Source: Pseudomonadota bacterium (GTDB lineage: Bacteria > Pseudomonadota > Gammaproteobacteria > Burkholderiales > Burkholderiaceae_B). Taken from it: a stretch of DNA of 5,454 bases. Every line of letters starts with the position of its first letter. Positions within the stretch are counted from its first letter, which is position 1. A model generated the notes under the pieces. It saw nothing but the letters and a program-made list of their open reading frames with translations. It ran no database searches and was not told where the DNA came from. The DNA lies in the NCBI GenBank assembly GCA_023423975.1, contig JAFAEO010000040.1:1-5454 (forward strand), in the 5' to 3' direction. A program made the position numbers and the translations under genes. Positions 1-5,454 of the stretch are shown in pieces.

Positions 1-80
1 ATCACCAAGGGATAGGCAAGGCCCAGAAGGACGGTGAAGAAGCCAACAAAAACGAGGGCCGGACGAAGTTGCGAGATCAT
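1..80 (-). CDS. kdpC: KdpC, potassium-transporting ATPase subunit C (N-terminal 26 codons only)
   Basis: This is the beginning of KdpC, the single-pass membrane subunit that sits beside KdpA and KdpB in the Kdp pump and is thought to help ATP binding by KdpB. The visible residues begin MISQLRPALVFVGFFTVLLG and continue with AYPLV. This is the typical KdpC start: a short basic cytoplasmic tip with the LRPA motif, then one hydrophobic helix ending in a Tyr-Pro pair. The ATG at 80-78 is supported by a Shine-Dalgarno sequence GAGGTGA (91-85, minus strand), 4 bases before it. That sequence overlaps the kdpB stop codon, and the two genes are 9 bases apart. The rest of the gene (the family is about 190 residues) lies beyond the left edge. 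Identity is firm from position in the operon plus the N-terminal motif; integrity of the remainder cannot be judged. Confidence 0.95.
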   Translation of the reverse strand, partial: MISQLRPALVFVGFFTVLLGLAYPLV

Positions 81-89
81 GAAATCACC

Positions 90-2129
90 TCAAGCCAAAT
101 GAGCCAGATCGACGATGATGTCGATCAGCTTGATACCAATGAAGGGCGCGACAAGACCGCCAAGCCCATAGATCAGCAGATTGCGGGACAGCAGCGTACC
201 AGCCGAGGCCGGGCGATACTTGACGCCTTTCAGCGCCAGCGGAATCAGCGCGACAATCACCAGTGCGTTGAAGATGATGGCTGACAGGATCGCCGATTGC
301 GGCGTGCCAAGCCCCATGATGTCCAGAATGGCAAGTCCCGGATAGGCTGTGACGAACAGCGCAGGCAGAATAGCGAAATACTTGGCCACGTCGTTTGCGA
401 TCGAGAAGGTCGTCAGCGCCCCACGCGAAATCAGAAGCTGTTTGCCGACCATCACGATCTCGATCAGCTTGGTCGGATCGCTGTCCAAGTCCACGAGGTT
501 CCCCGCCTCTTTCGCGGCAGGCGTGCCCGAGTTCATCGCGACGCCAACATCGGCCTGCGCCAAGGCGGGCGCGTCGTTCGAGCCGTCGCCGCACATGGCA
601 ACCAGCCGCCCTTCGGCCTGTTCGGCGCGGATTAGTTCCAGCTTCTTCTCGGGCGTGGCTTCGGCAAGGAAGTCGTCCACGCCCGCCTCTGCCGCGATGG
701 CGGCGGCGGTCAGGGGGTTGTCCCCCGTGATCATCACGGTGCGGATGCCCATTCGGCGAAGCTCGGCAAAGCGTTCGCGGATGCCCGGCTTCACCACGTC
801 TTTCAGATGGACGACGCCAAGGACACGCCCGTCCATCGCAACGACCAGCGGCGTGCCGCCCGACATGGCCACACGGCGTACAAAAGGCTCGGCCCTCTCC
901 GCTCCACCGTCGGGGAAGGCCCGCGCCATGGCGTCCGACGCCCCTTTGCGGATCTGGCGACCGTCAGCTAGGTCCACCCCCGACATTCGGGTCTGTGCCG
1001 TGAAGGGCACGAAGGTGGCGCCTTCGCGCATCGTGCCTTCGTGGAATTTATGGCGCGTCTCGGCCAGATCGACGATGGATTTCCCCTCGGGCGTGTCATC
1101 GGCCAGCGAGGACAGCCAGGCGGCTTCGGCCAGTGCGGCCTCGGTCACGCCGGGAACGGGCAGGAATTCATCCGCCATACGGTTCCCGAAAGTAATGGTC
1201 CCAGTTTTGTCCAGCAGCAGCACATCGATATCGCCCGCGGCCTCAACGGCGCGGCCCGATTTGGCGATGACATTGGCCTTAACCAAGCGGTCCATACCCG
1301 CGATGCCGATTGCCGACAAAAGGCCACCGATGGTTGTCGGGATCAGCGTCACGAACAGCGCCGCCAGATAAACCACGGGAATATCCGCACCTGCCCACCC
1401 GGCAAAGACCGGCAAGGTTGCCACGACAAACAGAAAGACTAGCGACAGGCCCGGAAGCAGGATATCCAGCGCGATCTCGTTCGGGGTTTTCGAGCGTTTC
1501 GCGCCTTCAACCAGCGAGATCATGCGGTCCAGAAACGTCTCGCCCGGCTTCGCGGTAATCTTGACCACCAACCAGTCCGAGACCAGACGCGTGCCGCCCG
1601 TCAGCGAGGATCGGTCGCCGCCGCTTTCGCGGATGACCGGTGCCGATTCCCCGGTGATGGCGCTTTCATCGACCGAGGCGACGCCTTCGATCACCTCGCC
1701 ATCGGTTGGCACGACATCGCCCGCTTCGACAAGGATATGCTGGCCCGGTTCGATCGTGTCGATATCGCGGAGTTCAAAGACGTCCCGCTTGGCCGGGTTG
1801 GCCAGCAACTTGGCCTTCGCGGTCGAGCGGGTGGCGCGGAAGGCATCCGCGCGCGCCTTGCCCCGCCCCTCGGCAACAGCTTCTGCAAAGTTTGCAAACA
1901 GCAATGTCGCCCAAAGCCACAATGCGATCTGCAGCGAGACGAACGTCCCCGGCTGTCCCCATCTGAACAGCACCAGAAGGGTCGTGACCAGCGCCACCAA
2001 CCCGGTTGCAAAGATGACCGGATTGCGCGCTAGGCTGCGTGGGTTGACCTTGCGAAAGGCCGCTATGATCGCCGGGCGCAGAATCTCGGGTGCCAGCAGG
2101 CCGATTTCGGATTTTTCGTGTTTTGACAT
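90..2129 (-). CDS. kdpB: KdpB, potassium-transporting P-type ATPase catalytic subunit
   Basis: KdpB is the inner-membrane ATPase subunit that hydrolyses ATP to drive potassium uptake with KdpA, KdpC and KdpF. The protein has 679 residues (E. coli 682). Visible motifs in order: the actuator-domain TGES loop at 159-162; membrane helix 4 with P264 in IPTTIGGLL; the phosphorylation motif DKTGT with Asp307; nucleotide-domain FTAQTRMSG (about 376-384) and KGAS (395-398); MITGDNP (466-472); GDGSNDAPAL (514-523); and the Asp580/Lys583 pair in NDVAKYF on helix 5, known in the family to couple transport. About seven membrane helices are present. An upstream in-frame ATG at 2189 would overlap the end of kdpA. 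The ATG at 2129 is preferred because it has an AAGGG binding site, lies 10 bases after the kdpA stop, and gives the usual MSK... start. The motif CGDGSNDAP differs slightly from the common TGDGTNDAP. Confidence 0.98.
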   Translation of the reverse strand: MSKHEKSEIGLLAPEILRPAIIAAFRKVNPRSLARNPVIFATGLVALVTTLLVLFRWGQPGTFVSLQIALWLWATLLFANFAEAVAEGRGKARADAFRATRSTAKAKLLANPAKRDVFELRDIDTIEPGQHILVEAGDVVPTDGEVIEGVASVDESAITGESAPVIRESGGDRSSLTGGTRLVSDWLVVKITAKPGETFLDRMISLVEGAKRSKTPNEIALDILLPGLSLVFLFVVATLPVFAGWAGADIPVVYLAALFVTLIPTTIGGLLSAIGIAGMDRLVKANVIAKSGRAVEAAGDIDVLLLDKTGTITFGNRMADEFLPVPGVTEAALAEAAWLSSLADDTPEGKSIVDLAETRHKFHEGTMREGATFVPFTAQTRMSGVDLADGRQIRKGASDAMARAFPDGGAERAEPFVRRVAMSGGTPLVVAMDGRVLGVVHLKDVVKPGIRERFAELRRMGIRTVMITGDNPLTAAAIAAEAGVDDFLAEATPEKKLELIRAEQAEGRLVAMCGDGSNDAPALAQADVGVAMNSGTPAAKEAGNLVDLDSDPTKLIEIVMVGKQLLISRGALTTFSIANDVAKYFAILPALFVTAYPGLAILDIMGLGTPQSAILSAIIFNALVIVALIPLALKGVKYRPASAGTLLSRNLLIYGLGGLVAPFIGIKLIDIIVDLAHLA

Positions 2130-2139
2130 GTTGTTACCC

Positions 2140-3825
2140 TTAGAACGTCTGACCGGCCGAGATCGCTGCCTGTTCGGCAATCGGACCAAGCGCCAGCACG
2201 GGCAGGAAGGTCAGCGCGCCGATGATCAGGATCGTCGCGATGAGTAGGATCATGAAAGGCCGACCATGGGTCGGGAAGGTGCCTGCGGTTTCAGCCGCGC
2301 GGGTCTTGGCAGCCATGCCACCAGCGATCGCCAGAACGGGCACGATGTAGCCCCAACGCCCGATCAGCATCGCAAGGCCGATCATGGTGTTGTGCCAGGT
2401 CGTGTTTGCCCCGAAGCCTGCAAAGGCCGAGCCGTTATTGGCCGTTCCCGATGTATAGGCGTAGATCAGCTCGGTCAGCGCATGTGGCCCCGCATCCTGG
2501 ACCGCGCTTTGCGCGTTCCCGGTCAGGATCGACAGCGCCGACAAGATTAACACGCCCATCGGCATGACCAGAAGGCTGATCGCGGCCAGCTTCATCTCGC
2601 GGGCTTCGATCTTCTTGCCCAACCATTCAGGGGTCCGACCGACCATCAGGCCTGCGATGAACACCGTCAGAACGACATACAGCACCATGCCATAGAAACC
2701 GGCGCCGACGCCGCCATAGATGATCTCGCCCAGCAGCATGTTGAACAGCGGGATCATCCCGCCAAGCGCCATCAGGCTGTCATGCATTGCGTTGACCGCG
2801 CCACAAGATGCAACGGTAGTGGCCACAACAAAGAGCACGGTTTGGGCCAGACCAAAGCGGGTCTCTTTCCCCTCCATCGACACGCCCGGATCGGCGATCC
2901 CTGCGTAAAGCGCGTTGCCATTTGCCTCAAAGAAATAGGCGGCCAGAAGCACGATGACGAAAAGGACGCTCATCACGGCATAGATCGCGATACCTTGCCG
3001 TTTATCCTCGGCCATGCGCCCGAAGAAGAACGGGAAGGCCGCGGGAATGCAAAGGATCGCGTAGATCTGCACGAGGTTCGTCAGCGAGGTCGCGTTCTCA
3101 TACGGATGCGAAGCGTTGACGTTGAAGAAGCCGCCGCCATTGGTGCCCAGCATCTTGATTGCGTCTTGGCTTGCGACCGGACCCTGCGAGATGATCTGCT
3201 GTGCGCCTTCCAGCGTGGTTGCAGCGACCGAACCCATCAGGTTCTGCGGCATCCCCTGCCAGATCAGGACCAGCGTGATCAGCATCGCGATAGGCAGCAG
3301 CAGGTACAGCACCGCCCGCGTCAGATCGACCCAGAAGTTCCCCAGATCCTGAACCGAATGTCCGACAAGACCCCGCACCACAGCGACCGCGACCGCGATC
3401 CCCGTCGCAGCCGAGACAAAGTTCTGCACGGTCAGACCCATCATCTGACTGAAATGACTCAGGGTGGTTTCACCACCATAGCTTTGCCAGTTCGTGTTCG
3501 TCATGAAGCTGACGGCAGTGTTGAACGCCTGCGACGACTCCATCGCGCCAAACCCTTGCGGGTTAAACGGCAGCCAGCCCTGAAAGCGCAGAATCAGAAA
3601 AAGCAGCGCAAACCCCGCCGCGTTGAAGGCCAGGACGGCCATCGCATAGCTGGTCCAGCGTTGACCGCGTCCGGAGATGCCGGCCCACGACAGCAACCGC
3701 GTTTCGATCGGTTGAAGCAGCGAAATGCGGCCCGTAAAAACACGCTGCATATATGCGCCAAGGCCGATGCCGATCACAGTCAGCCCGGCCAAAAACAGCG
3801 CGAAAAAAATCAGATCGCTTGCCAT
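2140..3825 (-). CDS. kdpA: KdpA, potassium-binding and translocating subunit
   Basis: KdpA is the channel-like subunit of the Kdp pump that selects potassium at the periplasmic face and passes it towards KdpB. The 561-residue protein (E. coli 557) is hydrophobic along its whole length, consistent with the family's ten membrane helices and four repeats related to potassium channels. All four pore loops are recognisable: TNTNWQSYGGE at 109-119, GTNGGGFF at 227-234, SCGAVNAM at 340-347 and TSGTANNGSAF at 458-468. The key filter glycines (for example 231-232, 342 and 465) are intact. The ATG at 3825 follows a GAGAGG binding site (3838-3833, minus strand) that lies inside the last codons of kdpF, and the start is only 1 base after the kdpF stop. 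No frameshift or truncation is seen. Confidence 0.98.
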   Translation of the reverse strand: MASDLIFFALFLAGLTVIGIGLGAYMQRVFTGRISLLQPIETRLLSWAGISGRGQRWTSYAMAVLAFNAAGFALLFLILRFQGWLPFNPQGFGAMESSQAFNTAVSFMTNTNWQSYGGETTLSHFSQMMGLTVQNFVSAATGIAVAVAVVRGLVGHSVQDLGNFWVDLTRAVLYLLLPIAMLITLVLIWQGMPQNLMGSVAATTLEGAQQIISQGPVASQDAIKMLGTNGGGFFNVNASHPYENATSLTNLVQIYAILCIPAAFPFFFGRMAEDKRQGIAIYAVMSVLFVIVLLAAYFFEANGNALYAGIADPGVSMEGKETRFGLAQTVLFVVATTVASCGAVNAMHDSLMALGGMIPLFNMLLGEIIYGGVGAGFYGMVLYVVLTVFIAGLMVGRTPEWLGKKIEAREMKLAAISLLVMPMGVLILSALSILTGNAQSAVQDAGPHALTELIYAYTSGTANNGSAFAGFGANTTWHNTMIGLAMLIGRWGYIVPVLAIAGGMAAKTRAAETAGTFPTHGRPFMILLIATILIIGALTFLPVLALGPIAEQAAISAGQTF

Positions 3826-3826
3826 G

Positions 3827-3916
3827 TCAGAACCTCTCGGGCGCGAACAGCGCGATCAGAAAGTAGACAAGCAAAATGAGGGCTAACGCCCCGCCAAGGA
3901 TAAGTTCCAGCGTCAT
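3827..3916 (-). CDS. kdpF: KdpF, small stabilising subunit of the Kdp ATPase (29 aa)
   Basis: A 29-residue single-helix peptide, the same length as E. coli KdpF, directly ahead of kdpA. It begins MTLELILGGALALILL and ends YFLIALFAPERF. The ending, a tyrosine-containing helix followed by a Pro-Glu-Arg-Phe tail, is the hallmark of KdpF. In the family this peptide lies at the interface of KdpA and KdpB in the membrane and stabilises the complex. The ATG has a GAGGTG ribosome binding site (3927-3922, minus strand) 5 bases upstream. The last codons, for PERF, double as the ribosome binding site for kdpA, and the stop is 1 base from the kdpA start, so translation of the two is probably coupled. Its small size means automated annotation could easily miss it. 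Confidence 0.93.
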   Translation of the reverse strand: MTLELILGGALALILLVYFLIALFAPERF

Positions 3917-3925
3917 CGTCGCACC

Positions 3926-4012
3926 TCACAACCGGTCCGCCGCACGGACCGCAAAAGCGGCCAGCGCGAAGACCGCGAAGCCTCCGACGAGGAACAAAAT
4001 ATCCGAAAACAT
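3926..4012 (-). CDS. Small hydrophobic peptide (28 aa), first gene of the kdp operon, unnamed
   Basis: A 28-codon ORF beginning MFSDILFLVGGFAVF and ending AVRAADRL. It is one predicted membrane helix (about residues 4-22) followed by a short tail containing Arg, Arg, Asp and Arg, which by the positive-inside rule would face the cytoplasm. The ATG at 4012-4010 has a strong AGGAGA binding site (4023-4018, minus strand) at good spacing. The stop codon is fused to the kdpF ribosome binding site (TGAGGTG), and kdpF starts 9 bases later. The good binding site, operon position and coupling support real translation. I recall short peptides ending in a (C/A)-D-R-L-like tail ahead of kdpF in other proteobacteria, but could not check this. 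It does not carry the PERF tail of KdpF, so it is not simply a second KdpF copy. A role as an accessory or assembly peptide of the pump, or as a leader peptide, is inference only. Confidence 0.7.
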   Translation of the reverse strand: MFSDILFLVGGFAVFALAAFAVRAADRL

Positions 4013-4055
4013 GGCTTTCTCCTGTGATAGTTCACCGCAAGAGATGCGCTTTCGA

Positions 4056-4106
4056 AGCGTAAAGTCGCGATGTGCAAACGCAGCAAAAGCGTAAATTCAG
4101 CGTAAA
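4056..4106 (-). promoter_or_regulatory. Candidate operator for kdp: three TTTACGCT direct repeats (possible KdpE site)
   Basis: The octamer TTTACGCT (minus strand) occurs three times at 4106-4099, 4095-4088 and 4063-4056. The first two are 11 bases start to start, and the third is a further 32 bases on, about three helical turns, so all lie on the same DNA face. They sit 44-94 bases upstream of the first ATG of the operon. Response regulators of the OmpR family, to which KdpE belongs, bind tandem direct repeats with roughly 10-11 base spacing, and T-rich half-sites are known for KdpE. Assignment to KdpE is inference: no regulator gene is in the window. No good sigma-70 promoter hexamers are visible downstream of the repeats on the minus strand, which would fit a promoter needing an activator. 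Confidence 0.4.
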
Positions 4107-4149
4107 GCGTCTGTTTTTTGTGCTTCGCCAAGGCCGTGGAAGCAGGGCA

Positions 4150-4178
4150 TTGACAAAGCCCCACCTTTGTTCAATTTT
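4150..4178 (+). promoter_or_regulatory. Likely sigma-70 promoter for the thiC leader
   Basis: A perfect -35 hexamer TTGACA at 4150-4155 is followed by 17 bases and a weaker AT-rich -10 candidate AATTTT at 4173-4178. Transcription would begin at about 4184-4187, right at the 5' edge of the TPP riboswitch, which is where a leader of this type normally starts. The -10 match is poor (3 of 6), so the exact -10 and start site are uncertain. The position relative to the riboswitch is the main support. Confidence 0.55.
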
Positions 4179-4180
4179 CA

Positions 4181-4292
4181 GGCTTCGTCAGGGGAGTCCC
4201 GCCCAAGGGACTGAGAGGCTTATAGGGGGAAACCCCGGTGGAGCGACCCTTTGAACCTGACCCAGTTGATACTGGCGTAGGAAGACCGAAGG
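4181..4292 (+). promoter_or_regulatory. TPP riboswitch (THI element) controlling thiC
   Basis: The leader contains all conserved parts of the thiamine-pyrophosphate aptamer. GGGG (4191-4194) forms the 5' side of helix P2. AGTCCC/GGGACT (4195-4200 with 4207-4212) is helix P3, and it runs directly into the invariant CTGAGA (4211-4216). An extra small arm follows, with GGGG (4226-4229) and CCCC (4233-4236) around an AAA loop. Next comes the signature GACCCTTTGAACCTGA (4245-4260), then CCAG/CTGG (4262-4265 with 4272-4275), and the terminal GCGTAGG (4275-4281). P1 can form between CTTCGTC (4183-4189) and GACCGAAG (4284-4291), with a bulge. The aptamer binds TPP, the end product of the pathway that ThiC feeds, and lies 114 bases upstream of the thiC start, so repression of thiC by TPP is expected. 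The aptamer ends are approximate. Confidence 0.97.
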
Positions 4293-4301
4293 GCAATCCA
4301 C

Positions 4302-4351
4302 CTCCGTTTCTATCGGAGCGGTCCTTTCGGGCCGCTGATGCCTTCTGGCAT
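4302..4351 (+). promoter_or_regulatory. Hairpin cluster in the riboswitch expression platform
   Basis: Three consecutive hairpins can be drawn between the aptamer and the thiC start. CTCCG (4302-4306) pairs with CGGAG (4314-4318). GCGGTCC (4318-4324) pairs with GGGCCGC (4329-4335) around a TTTC loop, giving seven pairs with one G-U. ATGCC (4338-4342) pairs with GGCAT (4347-4351) around TTCT. The first and second share base 4318, so at their full length they compete by one pair. None is followed by a run of T residues, so a classical intrinsic terminator is not supported. They are more likely part of a folding switch or spacers. This is a hand-drawn fold and no energy was computed. Confidence 0.4.
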
Positions 4352-4383
4352 GACGGCCCTTTCCCATGCCCATATCAGCAGGA

Positions 4384-4399
4384 TCCCTGAAACAGGGAG
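4384..4399 (+). promoter_or_regulatory. Hairpin covering the thiC ribosome binding site
   Basis: TCCCTG (4384-4389) and CAGGGA (4393-4398) form a perfect six-pair stem with an AAA loop. The 3' arm includes most of the thiC Shine-Dalgarno sequence AGGGAG (4394-4399), which stands 6 bases before the ATG at 4406. When formed, the stem would hide the binding site. This fits control of translation by the TPP riboswitch, a common mode for thiC in proteobacteria. How the aptamer state would open or close this stem is not certain. Confidence 0.5.
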
Positions 4400-4405
4400 A
4401 CTGTG

Positions 4406-5454
4406 ATGAAAGACCAACCTCAGCCACGGATCACGACCGGGGCGATGCCCGCCTCGAGTAAAATCCACCTTCAAGGTGAGCTGCACGATATCCGCGTGCC
4501 GATGCGCCAGATTGCCCTGACGGGCGAGGACGCGCTGACTGTCTATGACAGTTCTGGCCCCTATACCGACCCGCAGACGGATACGGATATTGCCCGCGGC
4601 CTGCCCCGCACGCGTTCGGACTGGCAATTGGCCCAAGGCGATGTCGAGGCGTATGAAGCCCGCGCCGTGACCTCTGCCGATAATGGTTTTGCCGAAGGTG
4701 CGCGTCTGACACCGGCATTTCCGATCCAGCACCTGCCCTTGCGGGCAACCAAAGGCGCGGTCACGCAGCTTTCCTATGCGCGTGCGGGGATCATCACGCC
4801 CGAGATGGAATATGTCGCCATCCGCGAGAATGAGGGCCGTCAGGCCGCCTATATCCGCGATGGCGAGGATTTCGGCGCCGAGATCCCCGATCTGGTGACG
4901 CCTGAATTCGTCCGCAGCGAAATCGCCGCTGGCCGCGCGATCATTCCCGCGAATATCAACCACCGAGAGCTTGAGCCGATGATCATCGGGCGCAACTTTC
5001 TGGTCAAGATCAACGCCAATATCGGCAACTCGGCCGTGACCTCTTCGATGGAGGAAGAAGTCGACAAAATGGTCTGGGCGATCCGTTGGGGTGCCGACAC
5101 CGTCATGGACCTGTCGACCGGACGGAACATCCACAATATCCGCGACTGGATCATCCGCAACGCACCGGTGCCGATCGGCACGGTGCCCTTGTATCAGGCG
5201 CTGGAAAAGGTCGGCGGCATTGCAGAAGACCTGACATGGGAGATTTTCCGCGACACGTTGATCGAACAGGCCGAACAGGGCGTCGATTATTTCACCATCC
5301 ATGCGGGCGTACGGCTGCACATGATCCCGATGACCGCAAAGCGGGTTACGGGCATCGTGTCACGCGGCGGCTCGATCATGGCGAAATGGTGTCTGCATCA
5401 TCATCGCGAAAGCTTCCTTTATGAGCGGTTCGACGAGATCTGCGACATTATGCG
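4406..5454 (+). CDS. thiC: ThiC, phosphomethylpyrimidine (HMP-P) synthase, 3' end beyond window
   Basis: ThiC is the cytoplasmic radical-SAM enzyme that rearranges aminoimidazole ribotide into hydroxymethylpyrimidine phosphate, the pyrimidine half of thiamine. The window has 349 codons; the family is usually about 600 residues, so the C-terminal part with the iron-sulfur CX2CX4C cysteines is outside. Visible landmarks: an N-terminal domain with VYDSSGPYTDP (about 52-62) and RAGIITPEMEYVAIREN (126-142), then the barrel with NINHRELEPMIIGRNF (183-198), KINANIGNSAV, MDLSTGRNIH (234-243), PVPIGTVPLYQALEKV, TIHAGV (297-302) and SRGGSIMAKWCLHHH (319-333). The ATG at 4406 has an AGGGAG binding site 6 bases upstream. 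A second in-frame ATG at 4445 has no comparable site. The gene lies directly behind a TPP riboswitch, which supports its role and its regulation. The reading frame is open to the right edge, with no internal stop. Confidence 0.98.
   Translation, partial: MKDQPQPRITTGAMPASSKIHLQGELHDIRVPMRQIALTGEDALTVYDSSGPYTDPQTDTDIARGLPRTRSDWQLAQGDVEAYEARAVTSADNGFAEGARLTPAFPIQHLPLRATKGAVTQLSYARAGIITPEMEYVAIRENEGRQAAYIRDGEDFGAEIPDLVTPEFVRSEIAAGRAIIPANINHRELEPMIIGRNFLVKINANIGNSAVTSSMEEEVDKMVWAIRWGADTVMDLSTGRNIHNIRDWIIRNAPVPIGTVPLYQALEKVGGIAEDLTWEIFRDTLIEQAEQGVDYFTIHAGVRLHMIPMTAKRVTGIVSRGGSIMAKWCLHHHRESFLYERFDEICDIM

Noticed and set aside
349..1371. A 340-codon open frame on the plus strand opposite kdpB
   Set aside because: It lies entirely antisense to a gene with full KdpB motifs. 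Its composition (Ser, Ala, Arg, Thr, Pro rich with no domain-like pattern) is that of a reverse-strand shadow in GC-rich DNA.
2130..2189. An upstream start for KdpB at 2189 adding 20 residues
   Set aside because: The extension overlaps the end of kdpA, is Arg-rich and unlike KdpB N-termini. The ATG at 2129 has a ribosome binding site and gives the normal family length and residue numbering (Asp307).
2782..3879. A 365-codon open frame on the plus strand opposite kdpA and kdpF
   Set aside because: It is fully antisense to kdpA, is rich in Arg, Gln, His and Asp with no recognisable motif, and lacks a convincing ribosome binding site. It is a shadow frame.
4047..4059. Small inverted repeat CGCTT-TCG-AAGCG in the kdp upstream region
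   Set aside because: Only five pairs, and it partly overlaps one of the TTTACGCT repeats. It is too short to support a separate operator or a functional RNA hairpin.
3913..4164. An 83-codon minus-strand frame spanning the kdp upstream region
   Set aside because: It covers the 28-residue ORF in another frame and the regulatory repeats, and has no good binding site at its start. The 28-residue ORF with AGGAGA is the better explanation.
4318..4335. The GCGGTCC/GGGCCGC hairpin as an intrinsic terminator of the thiC leader
   Set aside because: The stem is stable, but the bases after it (TGATGCCTTC) contain no T run, so intrinsic termination is not supported.
4310..5320. A 336-codon open frame on the minus strand opposite thiC
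   Set aside because: It overlaps the thiC leader and a thiC frame with unmistakable family motifs. Its own residues (many Asp, Arg, Gly, His) show no family likeness.

Overview
The window comes from a fairly GC-rich proteobacterium, most likely an alphaproteobacterium and possibly a Rhodobacterales member. This is judged from protein style, codon use and the form of ThiC, not from a marker gene. It holds two divergent transcription units separated by a control region of about 390 bases. No mobile element, CRISPR array, tRNA or rRNA is visible.

The left three quarters (positions 1-4012, minus strand) is the kdp operon for the high-affinity, ATP-driven potassium pump KdpFABC. In transcription order it reads: an unnamed 28-residue membrane peptide, kdpF, kdpA, kdpB and the first 26 codons of kdpC, which runs off the left edge. 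Genes are separated by 1-10 bases, and at three of the four junctions the stop codon is fused to the next gene's ribosome binding site. This suggests coupled translation of the subunits. KdpA carries the four selectivity-filter loops and KdpB the full P-type ATPase motif set, so the pump looks functional. KdpD/KdpE, the usual regulators, are not in the window.

The centre (4013-4405) carries both upstream control regions. Close to kdp there are three copies of the octamer TTTACGCT (minus strand), two of them 11 bases apart. That geometry fits an OmpR-family regulator such as KdpE. On the plus strand there is a likely sigma-70 promoter, then a well-conserved TPP riboswitch (THI element, about 4181-4292). 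A leader of about 110 bases with several hairpins follows, the last of which covers the thiC ribosome binding site.

The right end (4406-5454, plus strand) is thiC, the HMP-phosphate synthase of thiamine biosynthesis, with 349 codons present and the C-terminal radical-SAM part beyond the window. TPP binding to the leader should reduce ThiC production. The kdp and thiC units have no known functional link and appear to be simple divergent neighbours.

I found no strong case for an entirely new system. The items most worth a second look are the 28-residue ORF ahead of kdpF, the phased repeats in front of kdp, and the expression platform of the riboswitch.
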